Assembly: GCF_000315445.1 (NCBI RefSeq)
Contig: NZ_JH992957.1
Location: forward strand, 169,047 to 233,046
Direction of reading: 5' to 3'
DNA length: 64,000 nucleotides
DNA from: Alloiococcus otitis ATCC 51267
GTDB lineage: Bacteria; Bacillota; Bacilli; Lactobacillales; Carnobacteriaceae_A
Positions 57,401 to 64,000 of this stretch are shown piece after piece. The notes under the pieces are model-generated. The model had not been told where the DNA came from. It worked only from the letters and a program-made list of their open reading frames with translations, and did not search any database. Position 1 is the stretch's first letter, and every line of letters begins with the position of its first letter. A program made the translations under genes and the position numbers.

Positions 57401-57757
57401 CCTGAAGCAGATCAACCAGGTCAAGAAAGCCCTGAACAAGAAGATCCTGAAGCTGACCAACTAGATCCAGGAAATACTGACCAAGAAGATCCTGAAGAAG
57501 AAAAGCCAAATTCAAAAACTTTAGACAAGGAGTTCTCTGGTCAAGGGCAGACTAAACAGGAATCTCCTGACCAAAAGTCATCTGACCAAAATTCACCTAG
57601 TAAATCAAAAGATTTTAGTCAAGGCAGTCCTGCTAGCGGGGATCAACCAGCCAACCAAGCTCTGCCAGATACTGCCACAGGGACTTGGGCTTTAGGTTTA
57701 CTTGGATTAACCACTTTATTTACCGGATTCTTAACCAGTAAAAACAAGGAAAATTAA
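54410..57757 (+). CDS. Cell-wall-anchored metallophosphoesterase-like surface protein
   Basis: 1115 aa. Signal peptide 1-28 (cut after VSA), acidic spacer, purple-acid-phosphatase-like N-domain (from about 163; FRVLPYLQKPSSDSMRISW), then a metallophosphoesterase domain (about 285-690). Motifs: Asp293-Thr-Glu295, GD (Asp374), GNW (Asn411-Trp412), QFHHAP, and GHDE (His621, Glu623) followed by FERS. Canonical GNH and GHxH histidines are replaced by Trp and Glu. Two related modules of about 85 residues follow, then a Gln/Glu/Pro/Asp-rich wall-spanning region and a sorting signal LPDTA, a membrane helix and KNKEN. TTG start seven bases after AAAGGAG. Confidence 0.88.
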   Translation: MKNKKFIIWSTVTIAGLLSLNAVEQVSAEDLGQDQGQMPDSDSGASLDLPLEGQAIDQGQSNQVEESNLEVTIYPSDQGESGGVEVETVQLSQPDKPDDVNTADDSFELKDNPADSKVVSGQSENSENSDEVEEKKREILEFSAPIDEEKAYVEANTPDPQPGFRVLPYLQKPSSDSMRISWISELGSPARITLKAGGKQVSQQVIEPQYMEIMEYTRAEVDENISHAGKTLPKGEWLYSNSNYKYDADFDKLVPNTEYTYMIEMDGQKYQNTFKTFPTKDDWDHIRLAAFSDTETEPKGAIEQREWELHTTNPYTSESEPRPGQGSDFAEKHGASTRNDMFLVNYPIDQQTALNENLAHLAEANLDALLIAGDLTQGSGYQPAWDEFWRHFAGNFNDFASNVPLITALGNWETTAALSGDYGSQADRSPVVKARNRYHAYISTPDYPGHEQHKSSYYRTDIGPITILTLDSTNGLPDEDVNQGMLTGEKYTGDDSILQEELWYKGKEYDPYITTDTQGSFTAEEYANAYPKVFPGTSPEDSDLPAFNPGSLQWKWAVEQLQDAREKGQIIVVQFHHAPYSSGVHGMAPNFSEPDNQSGVAMRVYSPLFEKYGVSLVIAGHDEMFERSFVDLDGDGRGFHVYDVGVAADGLRGEKVVRDEEGKLVPLNFNTYSQWSATANEPETWLTNENGVKHLVDGGLHYGHLQIDLVRTDYGSKMILQPVYLFPILDDDYNFVRTERRVYDDVVVMHFDHDGLEIIDFQEEFTFKFINSTTKGSTSFKSPSIGEAKKYFDQYAKESGLGDLVWTFDPDSRTFTAVGQDVIGKTIADIDESVYNFLAPTPDWSPSEEDQDEEDSIYPIEGEASVDSVYDFQAPSFEWNTDQEIPDQLKVYTLVYITQNTRGKNGATTVKAGNPEEAEKYFRNWASENGLGDLDWAYDESSRTFTAREKVEQATTIEGESSVDAVYDFLAPDFIWNTDQVDSGTNQPGQESSDQKDPEADQPGQESPEQEDPEADQLDPGNTDQEDPEEEKPNSKTLDKEFSGQGQTKQESPDQKSSDQNSPSKSKDFSQGSPASGDQPANQALPDTATGTWALGLLGLTTLFTGFLTSKNKEN
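56705..57345 (+). repeat. Two copies of a C-terminal module in the surface protein
   Basis: Copy 1 (about 56705-56942) and copy 2 (about 57083-57345) share the pattern AKKYFDQYAKESGLGDL/AEKYFRNWASENGLGDL, then SRTFTA, then VY(N/D)F(L)AP...W. A partial extra copy of SVDSVYDFQAP lies between them. An internal duplication; the domain is not one I recognise. Confidence 0.75.
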
Positions 57758-57812
57758 CCAGATGTATAAAATTTTAGCCTAACGAGTTACTTTCTATTAA
57801 AGATTGCTAGCT

Positions 57813-57857
57813 ACCAGTCATGGCCTTATCCCAAGATAGGTCTATGGCTGGTTTTTT
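57813..57857 (+). terminator. Terminator of the surface protein gene
   Basis: ACCAGTCATGG...CTTATC and GATAGG...CTATGGCTGGT form a long interrupted stem followed by TTTTTT. Confidence 0.85.
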
Positions 57858-57969
57858 ATCGCATTTTGAAAAGGATTAATGACAAATTAATAATTTTAAT
57901 TTTCTAGCAAAAAATAAAAAATGGATTTTTTTGCGTATTAATAGTTAGGACAGAAAAGGAGGGTGATCC

Positions 57970-58608
57970 ATGGAAAAAGTAAAAGAATTTTGGCAGGACT
58001 ATTGGCAAATCATCTTAGCTGTCCTAGTTCTTAGTTTTATGACTCTTTTTTTCCTCTTAAACCAAGTCAAGGGTCAGGACCAGGAAGAAGAGAGTTTTGC
58101 TAGCTTAGTAGAAGGCAAGGAAGAGATGGGGGACGAACTTGACCAGGAAGATCTGGAGGAAGTAGCAGAAGAGGAGCCTGGATGGATTATGGTAGACATT
58201 AAAGGCCATGTCAAGTATCCAGGGGTCTATGAAGTTTTGGCTGATTCTAGAATTCAGGATGTCGTCGAACTTGCTGGGGGCCTCAGTCCTGAAGCCAACC
58301 CCTTGACCTTTAACTTAGCCCAGAAAGTTCGTGATGAAATGGTCATCTATATCGGGGGACCGGATGATCCAGAAGTGACCAGTCAAGCTTTTGAGACCAG
58401 TGAAGAAGGGGAGAGCCTGGTCGTTAATCTAAATGAAGCCAGCAAGGAAGAATTAATGCAATTAAATAGTATTGGGCCAGCCAAAGCGGACAATATCATC
58501 CAATACCGAGAAGACCATGGTGGTTTTAAAACAATTGAAGAACTGAAGAATGTGTCCGGCATCGGAGACAAAACATTTGAAAACCTTAAGGATAATCTTT
58601 CAATCTAA
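57970..58608 (+). CDS. comEA: Competence protein ComEA (DNA receptor)
   Basis: 212 aa. One N-terminal membrane helix (about 13-33), an acidic spacer, an SLBB-like domain (about 75-125; DIKGHVKYPGVYEV) and a C-terminal helix-hairpin-helix pair (NLNEASKEELMQLNSIGPAKADNII and VSGIGDKTFENL) that binds double-stranded DNA. Start of the comEA-comEB-comEC cassette. RBS AAAGGAGGGTG. A possible competence box lies just upstream (see findings). Confidence 0.95.
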   Translation: MEKVKEFWQDYWQIILAVLVLSFMTLFFLLNQVKGQDQEEESFASLVEGKEEMGDELDQEDLEEVAEEEPGWIMVDIKGHVKYPGVYEVLADSRIQDVVELAGGLSPEANPLTFNLAQKVRDEMVIYIGGPDDPEVTSQAFETSEEGESLVVNLNEASKEELMQLNSIGPAKADNIIQYREDHGGFKTIEELKNVSGIGDKTFENLKDNLSI

Positions 58609-58666
58609 AAGTTAAATGTAGTAGAATAGGCTTTGTGAAGCAATAAATGAGTAAGGAGGTTAGGCC

Positions 58667-59146
58667 ATGACGACCAAACGCATTCCTTGGGACCAATATT
58701 TTATGGCCCAAAGCATTTTAATTTCCATGCGGTCTACCTGTCAAAGACTAGCTGTCGGGGCAACCATTGTCAAAGACAAGCGGGTTATCTCTGGCGGCTA
58801 CAATGGGTCGGTCAGCGGGGAGCCCCACTGTATCGATGTTGGTTGCTATATAGAAGATGGCCATTGCCTAAGGACTATTCATGCTGAAGAAAATGCCATT
58901 TTACAATGCAGTAAGTTTGGATCTTCTACTGATGGTGCAGCTATCTACGTCACCCACTTTCCCTGCCTGCAGTGCACTAAGCACTTAATCCAGGCCGGTA
59001 TAAAAGAAATTTACTACTTGAAAGATTACCACAACCATCCTTATGCCATGGAATTAATCGACCATGCAGGTATCCATCTCAAAAAAGTTGAGATGGATGA
59101 CCAGGTTTTCAATGCTATTCAGTCCTTCACTCCAGACCAGCCCTAA
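58667..59146 (+). CDS. comEB: dCMP deaminase family protein ComEB
   Basis: 159 aa. Zinc and catalytic motif HAEENAIL (His, Glu) and PCLQCTKHL (two Cys). Converts dCMP to dUMP in relatives; it is not essential for transformation itself in B. subtilis. RBS AAGGAGG. It lies between comEA and comEC as in Bacillus. Confidence 0.94.
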   Translation: MTTKRIPWDQYFMAQSILISMRSTCQRLAVGATIVKDKRVISGGYNGSVSGEPHCIDVGCYIEDGHCLRTIHAEENAILQCSKFGSSTDGAAIYVTHFPCLQCTKHLIQAGIKEIYYLKDYHNHPYAMELIDHAGIHLKKVEMDDQVFNAIQSFTPDQP

Positions 59147-59161
59147 GCAATAAGCACTTGC

Positions 59162-61498
59162 ATGAAGTATAAGTGGTTACTGCTAGCCATTATGGTCTTA
59201 GCCCTGGCCTGTCTTCTAGGGACTGGCCACTTCCTAGCTTGGCTTGTGACAATTTTTTGGTTAGGCCGACTACTATCTTTTAATAATAAAAAAGTCTTAA
59301 GCCTGGCCTTACTTTTATCTGCTCTTTTAGTCTTCCGTTACAATTTCATCAAAAATGAGTCCAGCCTCGCTACTGACTTAGACCAGGCGCAGGGTCTAGG
59401 CTTGCCGACCACAACCAGGCTTGACGGAGACAAGTTAACCTTTGAAGCCTACCTTCCTGACTACCAAGAAAAAGTGATGGTCCACCACCTTTTTGCTAGT
59501 CAAGCCGAAAAAGAAAGCTTCCAGATTGACGCCATTCAATCCTTTACCATCCAAGGTAAGCTTGAACAAGCCCAACCCAATACCAATATTAACCAGTTTA
59601 ACTACCAGTCCTATCTGGCTCGACAAGGGATTTTTTATATTTTCAAGGCTGAAAAACTCCAGCCCCTACCTGATTCAGGAGGCCAACTGCCACTATTCCT
59701 TTACCTAGACCGGGCTAGACACCAGATTTTGCAAGGGCTGGAAGACGTTTTTATTGGCCCTGTTTTGCCCTATATCCAAACCTTGGTATTTGGCCATCAA
59801 AAAGCTATGGCAAGAGACCAGGTTAACTTGTTTAAAGAACTCGGTATTATCCATATTATCAGTATTTCAGGGCTCCATGTAGACTTATTGGTTCAAATTT
59901 TATCTCAAATTTTGTCCTTTTTCCGGGTCAGCCGAGACCGAAGCCTGTTTTTCCTTATCTTAGTCCTGCCTCTCTTTAGCCTGCTGGCAGGCTTGGGGAC
60001 AAGTGTCTTTCGGGCAGTCGTGTCAAACCTTTTGTACTTTATTTTTCGCTTAAAGGGGGTCAATTTAGCTAAAAGTGATGCCTGGTCCATAACCTTGATC
60101 TTAGCCTTATTGCTTAACCCTTTAGTTATTTTCGGGATTGGCTTTCAATTAAGTTATGGGATCAGTGGCCTTCTTCTATTAATTGAAGAAAGGCAGCTAT
60201 TGAAGACCTATAAACCAGTCAACCAGCTTTTGGTCCTTAACTTATTAGTGAATATGTTCGTTATCCTTTTTGTTAGCTACCACTATTTTGAATTTCCCTT
60301 GATCTCTTACTTCTTAAATATCGTTTTTGTCCCTATCTTCTCCCTAGTTATTTTTCCCATGGTTTTGGTCACTCTTTTCCTAGGTCTAGTTCTGCATCAG
60401 ACTGGTTTTGGGGCCTGGATTATGGCTTACACCAATTTTGTTTTAGAGTCCATGGAAGACCTATTATCCTGGGTTCATAACTACGGATCTTTTACCATCA
60501 CTCCAGGACGCCTATCATGGCCGGTCTACCTCGGCTTGGCTGTCATTTTTTACCTGGTCTTGGTATACTTGCAAGCCAAGAGGAAGAAAATCTGGGCCTT
60601 ATTGGGTTTAGCTACACTTTTTATTTTAGGTCTGTCTAGTCAGCAATTCTCCCCTCTTGGTCAGGTTTATGTCTTTGATGTTGGCCAGGGGGACGCGATC
60701 TTGGTCAAACCTCCAATGTCAGCTTCCGGAATTATGATTGACACAGGGGGTCAGTTCAAATGGCAGGAAAAAGAAGACTGGCAAAAGCGGGAAAGAGATT
60801 TTTCCTTAGCCCGGGATGAAATTGTCCCCACTCTAAAATCCATGGGCATCAGTCATTTAGAGGCCCTTTACCTGACCCATGGTGATTATGACCATGTGGG
60901 GGAGACCCAGGCCTTACTTGACCATTTCCCTGTTTCAGAAATTCGGGTCAGCCAAACGACTTACCAGTCAGATATCATCCAGGCTTTTGCCCGGGCTGGA
61001 ATCGACTTTAAGTTAGTTGAGGCTGGTCAAGTTTACCGTCATCATTCCTTGACCTTGGCTGTTCTTCACCCCAAAGAGCTAACAGAAGACAGCAATGATG
61101 CTTCCCTGGTTTTGTATGGCAAGCTTGGGGGTGAAGGTTGGCTTTTTACAGGGGACATTGAAGCCGGTGGGGAGGAAACGATTATGGCCTCCTATCCCAA
61201 CTTACAAATTGATAACTTAAAGCTAGCCCACCATGGGAGTAAAACTTCCTCAGGCCAGGCCTTTATCGACCATTACCGGCCTAAGCGGGCTTATATTTCT
61301 GCCGGTCGCTTAAATCCCTACGGCCATCCCCATTCTGAGGTCTTGGACCGTTTAGAGGGGGTGGGGACTCAGGTCTTTCGGACTGACCAAGCCGGTGGTT
61401 TGATTTATACTTACAGTGACCTAGAATGCTTGATTCAGCTAGTTAAAAAATATGACCAAGTAATAAAAGAAGAAGGGAGGAAGACTGATGAAAATTGA
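59162..61498 (+). CDS. comEC: DNA uptake channel ComEC/Rec2
   Basis: 778 aa. An N-terminal DUF4131/OB region, a multi-helix competence domain (about 215-480) with ISISGLHVDLL, and a C-terminal metallo-beta-lactamase-like domain with VFDVGQGDAILVKPP, THGDYDHVGE and LAHHGSKTSSG, the proposed nuclease. The frame is full length. The ATG at 59162 has no clear ribosome site, so expression may rely on coupling to comEB 15 bp upstream. It overlaps holA. Confidence 0.94.
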   Translation: MKYKWLLLAIMVLALACLLGTGHFLAWLVTIFWLGRLLSFNNKKVLSLALLLSALLVFRYNFIKNESSLATDLDQAQGLGLPTTTRLDGDKLTFEAYLPDYQEKVMVHHLFASQAEKESFQIDAIQSFTIQGKLEQAQPNTNINQFNYQSYLARQGIFYIFKAEKLQPLPDSGGQLPLFLYLDRARHQILQGLEDVFIGPVLPYIQTLVFGHQKAMARDQVNLFKELGIIHIISISGLHVDLLVQILSQILSFFRVSRDRSLFFLILVLPLFSLLAGLGTSVFRAVVSNLLYFIFRLKGVNLAKSDAWSITLILALLLNPLVIFGIGFQLSYGISGLLLLIEERQLLKTYKPVNQLLVLNLLVNMFVILFVSYHYFEFPLISYFLNIVFVPIFSLVIFPMVLVTLFLGLVLHQTGFGAWIMAYTNFVLESMEDLLSWVHNYGSFTITPGRLSWPVYLGLAVIFYLVLVYLQAKRKKIWALLGLATLFILGLSSQQFSPLGQVYVFDVGQGDAILVKPPMSASGIMIDTGGQFKWQEKEDWQKRERDFSLARDEIVPTLKSMGISHLEALYLTHGDYDHVGETQALLDHFPVSEIRVSQTTYQSDIIQAFARAGIDFKLVEAGQVYRHHSLTLAVLHPKELTEDSNDASLVLYGKLGGEGWLFTGDIEAGGEETIMASYPNLQIDNLKLAHHGSKTSSGQAFIDHYRPKRAYISAGRLNPYGHPHSEVLDRLEGVGTQVFRTDQAGGLIYTYSDLECLIQLVKKYDQVIKEEGRKTDEN

Positions 61499-62519
61499 AG
61501 ACCAACTCAAAAAAATTAAAGACCAAGACTTGGCTCCCCTCTACCTGGTCCAGGGAGATGACCAGTACTTGTTAGACCAGGTTAAAAAAAGTTTGAGCCA
61601 GGCCCTTTTGGACCAGGATGAAGCTTCTATGAATTTTGGTCAATTTAATATGATGGCAGATAGCCTAGACATGGCCTTGTCTGATGCGGAATCTTATCCC
61701 TTTTTTGGGGACAAGCGCCTGGTTTACATCCAAGACCCCTTTTTCCTAACAGGGGAGAAGCGGAAAACAGATCTGGACCATGACTTGGATCGCTTGCTGG
61801 CTTACCTCCAAAACCCAGCCGACTTTACTGTTCTCGTCTTCTTTGCTCCTTATGAGAAACTGGACAAGCGGAAGAAGGTCACCAAAGCCCTATTGCAGGA
61901 AGCTGAGATTATAGATGCCAGTTCCCCAGACCAAAGAGATCTAAAAGATATGGTCCAGAAAAAAGTAAAGGCTCGAGGCTACCAGTTTGACAAAGGAGCT
62001 TTAAAGGCCCTGGTTGAAAAAACCAATGCCAACTTAAGTCGGGTCATGCAAGAGTTGGACAAGTTATTCTTGTACCATTTAGATGACAAAATCATCACCG
62101 TCCAGTCAGTTGACCAGGTCGTATCACCAAGCCTGGAAAGTAATGTCTTTAGTATTAATGACTATATTTTAAGCGGGCAAAGCCAGGCTGCTATACGGGC
62201 CTTTAATGACTTAATTCAACAAAAGGAAGAGCCAATTAAAATCATCGCCATTATGATGAACCAATTCCGTTTATTATTGCAGGTTAAAATATTGCGGACT
62301 AAGGGCTACCAACAAGGAGAGATCGCTAAAATCTTAAAAGTTCACCCCTACCGGGTTAAGCTAGCCATAGAGAAACAGGAGATTTTTTCCAAGCAAAGTC
62401 TATCGACCGCCTACCGCTACTTAATTGAGTCAGATCATTTGATTAAAACGGGCAAGGTGACCTCGCAATTGCAATTTGAACTTTTTGCCCTACAATTTAA
62501 AGATTCTGTCATGAATTAA
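61488..62519 (+). CDS. holA: DNA polymerase III subunit delta
   Basis: Clamp-loader delta subunit, 343 aa. N-terminal PLYLVQGDDQYLLDQ and the region with FFAPYEKLDKRKK, ending with C-terminal FALQF. The start lies 11 bp inside comEC with GAAGGGAGGAAG upstream. The comEC-holA-rpsT order is normal for Firmicutes. Confidence 0.94.
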   Translation: MKIEDQLKKIKDQDLAPLYLVQGDDQYLLDQVKKSLSQALLDQDEASMNFGQFNMMADSLDMALSDAESYPFFGDKRLVYIQDPFFLTGEKRKTDLDHDLDRLLAYLQNPADFTVLVFFAPYEKLDKRKKVTKALLQEAEIIDASSPDQRDLKDMVQKKVKARGYQFDKGALKALVEKTNANLSRVMQELDKLFLYHLDDKIITVQSVDQVVSPSLESNVFSINDYILSGQSQAAIRAFNDLIQQKEEPIKIIAIMMNQFRLLLQVKILRTKGYQQGEIAKILKVHPYRVKLAIEKQEIFSKQSLSTAYRYLIESDHLIKTGKVTSQLQFELFALQFKDSVMN

Positions 62520-62520
62520 C

Positions 62521-62549
62521 TTGCTTTTTACTTGTATTTTTTGTAAACT
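62521..62549 (+). promoter_or_regulatory. Promoter of rpsT
   Basis: TTGCTT (62521-62526), 17 bp, TAAACT (62544-62549). The short leader contains GAGTTAG and CTAGCTC, a possible hairpin. Confidence 0.65.
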
Positions 62550-62606
62550 GATTGAGTTAGCAAGCTAGCAACTAGCTCAGTTAGATTAGACAAGGAGTGT
62601 TACAAT

Positions 62607-62858
62607 ATGGCAAATAATCCACAAACTTTTAAACGTATTCGCCAAGATGAGAAAAAACGTCAACTGCATAAAAGTCAAATTACCGGGATGAGAACTGCTA
62701 AGAAACGATTCTTAAAAGCAGCTCAAAATAATGAGGACAATGCCCAAGACCTATACCGACAAGCAGTTTCTGCTATAGACCGGGCTGTGACAAAAGGGCA
62801 CATCCATAAGAATAAAGCTGCCCGTGACAAGTCACGTTTAGCTAAAAAATTAGGTTAA
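62607..62858 (+). CDS. rpsT: 30S ribosomal protein S20
   Basis: 83-aa basic helical protein that binds 16S rRNA. N-terminal [16 protein letters not shown], and C-terminal [16 protein letters not shown] typical of S20. RBS AAGGAGTG. It has its own promoter and a strong terminator. Confidence 0.97.
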   Translation: MANNPQTFKRIRQDEKKRQLHKSQITGMRTAKKRFLKAAQNNEDNAQDLYRQAVSAIDRAVTKGHIHKNKAARDKSRLAKKLG

Positions 62859-62867
62859 ATAAAGTCT

Positions 62868-62933
62868 CCTATATTATGGTCTACCCAGCCAGTCAACTTG
62901 CTTGCTGGGTAAGCTAATAATATAGGTTTTTCT
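62868..62933 (+). terminator. Terminator of rpsT
   Basis: Outer arms CCTATATTAT and AATAATATAGG with inner arms TACCCAGC and GCTGGGTA, followed by TTTTTCTTTT. Confidence 0.92.
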
Positions 62934-63121
62934 TTTACTTAGTCTTGAAATCAATCTGAAAGGGCAGGGACCGGACCTGGCCCTTGTTAGCTATACAAGG
63001 AGAGGACCAAGCGAAGACCACCCTTCCGGCTTTGTATGAAGATCCACTTGCTCGCTTTCGGTCATTTGGTCCTAGCTGGTTTACGTAAGCCGATATAGAG
63101 AGATAAGTAAGGAGATTAGCC

Positions 63122-64000
63122 ATGACCAACCCAGATTCAGTTTTTGATTTACAGTCAAAATACCAACCTGCAGGTGACCAACCCCAAGCTATTAAAAAAA
63201 TTGCTCAAGGTATCTTAAACCACCAAAAAGAACAAGTCCTACTAGGGGGGACAGGGACAGGTAAGACCTTCACTATCTCCAATGTCATCCAGGAAGTCTC
63301 CAAGCCCACCTTGGTTATTGCTCATAACAAGACCCTAGCCGGACAGCTCTACACGGAAATCAAGGAACTATTCCCTAATAATGCAGTAGAGTACTTTGTT
63401 AGTTACTATGACTATTATCAACCTGAAGCTTATGTCCCTTCAACGGACACCTTTATTGAAAAAGATGCTTCTATTAATGACGAAATTGATAAATTGCGTC
63501 ACTCTGCCACATCTTCCATTCTGGAGCGACGGGACACCATTGTTGTTGCCTCTGTTTCTTGTATCTATGGTTTGGTCAATCCTCTCGACTACCGTGACCA
63601 TGTCCTTTCTTTAAGAGAAGGAACTGAAATGAGCCGGGATGAATTACTGGCTCGTTTGGTTGACATGCAATACGAACGGAATGACATTGACTTCCAACGG
63701 GGACGGTTCCGAGTCCGGGGCGATATCGTGGAGATTTTCTTGGTTTCCCGGAGTTCAGAGGCCATCCGGGTTGAGTTTTTTGGGGATGAAATCGACCGGA
63801 TCCGGGAAGTGGACGTTGTAACAGGTGAAGTAAGAGAATCCCTCAAGCATGTTGCCGTTTTCCCTGCCACCCACTTTGTCTCAAGCAAGGAACAAACGGA
63901 AGAAGCTATTCACTCCATCCGGGTGGAACTCAAAGAACAATTGAGCAAACTGAATGATGAAAATAAATTGTTAGAAGCCCAAAGACTAGAGCAAAGAACG
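63122..64000 (+). CDS. uvrB: Excinuclease ABC subunit B (5' part; runs off the window)
   Basis: 293 codons are visible, open to the right edge. Nucleotide-excision-repair helicase-like subunit. Walker A GGTGTGKT, the beta-hairpin region [21 protein letters not shown] that is inserted between DNA strands, and [25 protein letters not shown] five bases upstream. The 190 bp before it hold no gene, and I found no convincing LexA box. Confidence 0.96.
   Translation, partial: MTNPDSVFDLQSKYQPAGDQPQAIKKIAQGILNHQKEQVLLGGTGTGKTFTISNVIQEVSKPTLVIAHNKTLAGQLYTEIKELFPNNAVEYFVSYYDYYQPEAYVPSTDTFIEKDASINDEIDKLRHSATSSILERRDTIVVASVSCIYGLVNPLDYRDHVLSLREGTEMSRDELLARLVDMQYERNDIDFQRGRFRVRGDIVEIFLVSRSSEAIRVEFFGDEIDRIREVDVVTGEVRESLKHVAVFPATHFVSSKEQTEEAIHSIRVELKEQLSKLNDENKLLEAQRLEQRT

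Noticed and set aside
62934-63121. A LexA-type operator before uvrB
   Set aside because: I found no CGAAC-N4-GTTCG-like palindrome in the gap.

Overview
The window is a low- to mid-GC Firmicutes chromosome segment, most like the Lactobacillales and probably Aerococcaceae. This rests on gene content: fused GshF, IreB, DUF1831, LiaFSR, RNase J, the ComEA-EB-EC cassette and frequent extended -10 promoters. The genus is inferred, not shown. No rRNA, tRNA or CRISPR array was seen.

Layout. 0-0.25 kb: the 3' end of an IS1634-type transposase. 0.3-12.2 kb: housekeeping genes: rarA (minus strand); gshF, a cysteine desulfurase, DUF1831 and mnmA (thiol and tRNA-sulfur functions); nadC; recD2; a lipid kinase (minus strand); and a YitT membrane protein. 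12.2-15.2 kb: T-box-controlled alaS. 15.2-16.5 kb: a complete DDE insertion sequence exactly at the alaS stop codon, flanked by a perfect 25-bp duplication. 16.5-17.5 kb: ireB-ruvX-DUF1292. 17.6-26.1 kb: a lysine-riboswitch operon, lysC-asd-dapA-dapB-dapH-dapL-alr-like-lysA. With the convergent aminotransferase next to it, it covers the acetylase route to lysine except for an obvious DapF. 27.5-32.6 kb: mltG, udk, greA and the liaFSR cell-envelope stress system. 32.6-35.2 kb, minus strand: rnjA and def. 35.4-40.5 kb: pdhABCD. 40.6-44.7 kb: an inositol-phosphatase-family gene, typA, ylaN, ylbG and rsmD.

At about 44.76 kb, inside coaD, base composition changes abruptly: hand counts give about 43% G+C in one 60-base line and 23% in the next. 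The AT-rich stretch runs to about 54.4 kb. It carries an oligopeptide-type ABC transporter (oppABCDF) and a calcineurin-like phosphoesterase gene. That gene has two lesions: a 2.15-kb IS21-family element with an ATATT target duplication, and a G7 tract that shifts the frame near the 3' end. This block looks imported, with one recombination joint inside coaD.

54.4-57.8 kb: a large sortase-anchored surface protein with a purple-acid-phosphatase-like domain, in which several canonical metal-site histidines are replaced, and a duplicated C-terminal module. 58-64 kb: comEA, comEB, comEC, holA, rpsT and the start of uvrB.

The points most worth following are the mosaic coaD and imported opp/phosphoesterase locus, the doubly broken phosphoesterase, the IS with a 25-bp duplication and a fold-back hairpin over its ribosome-binding site, the degenerate surface phosphatase, the divergent alanine-racemase homologue in the lysine operon, and the stem-loop at the predicted 5' end of the rnjA mRNA.
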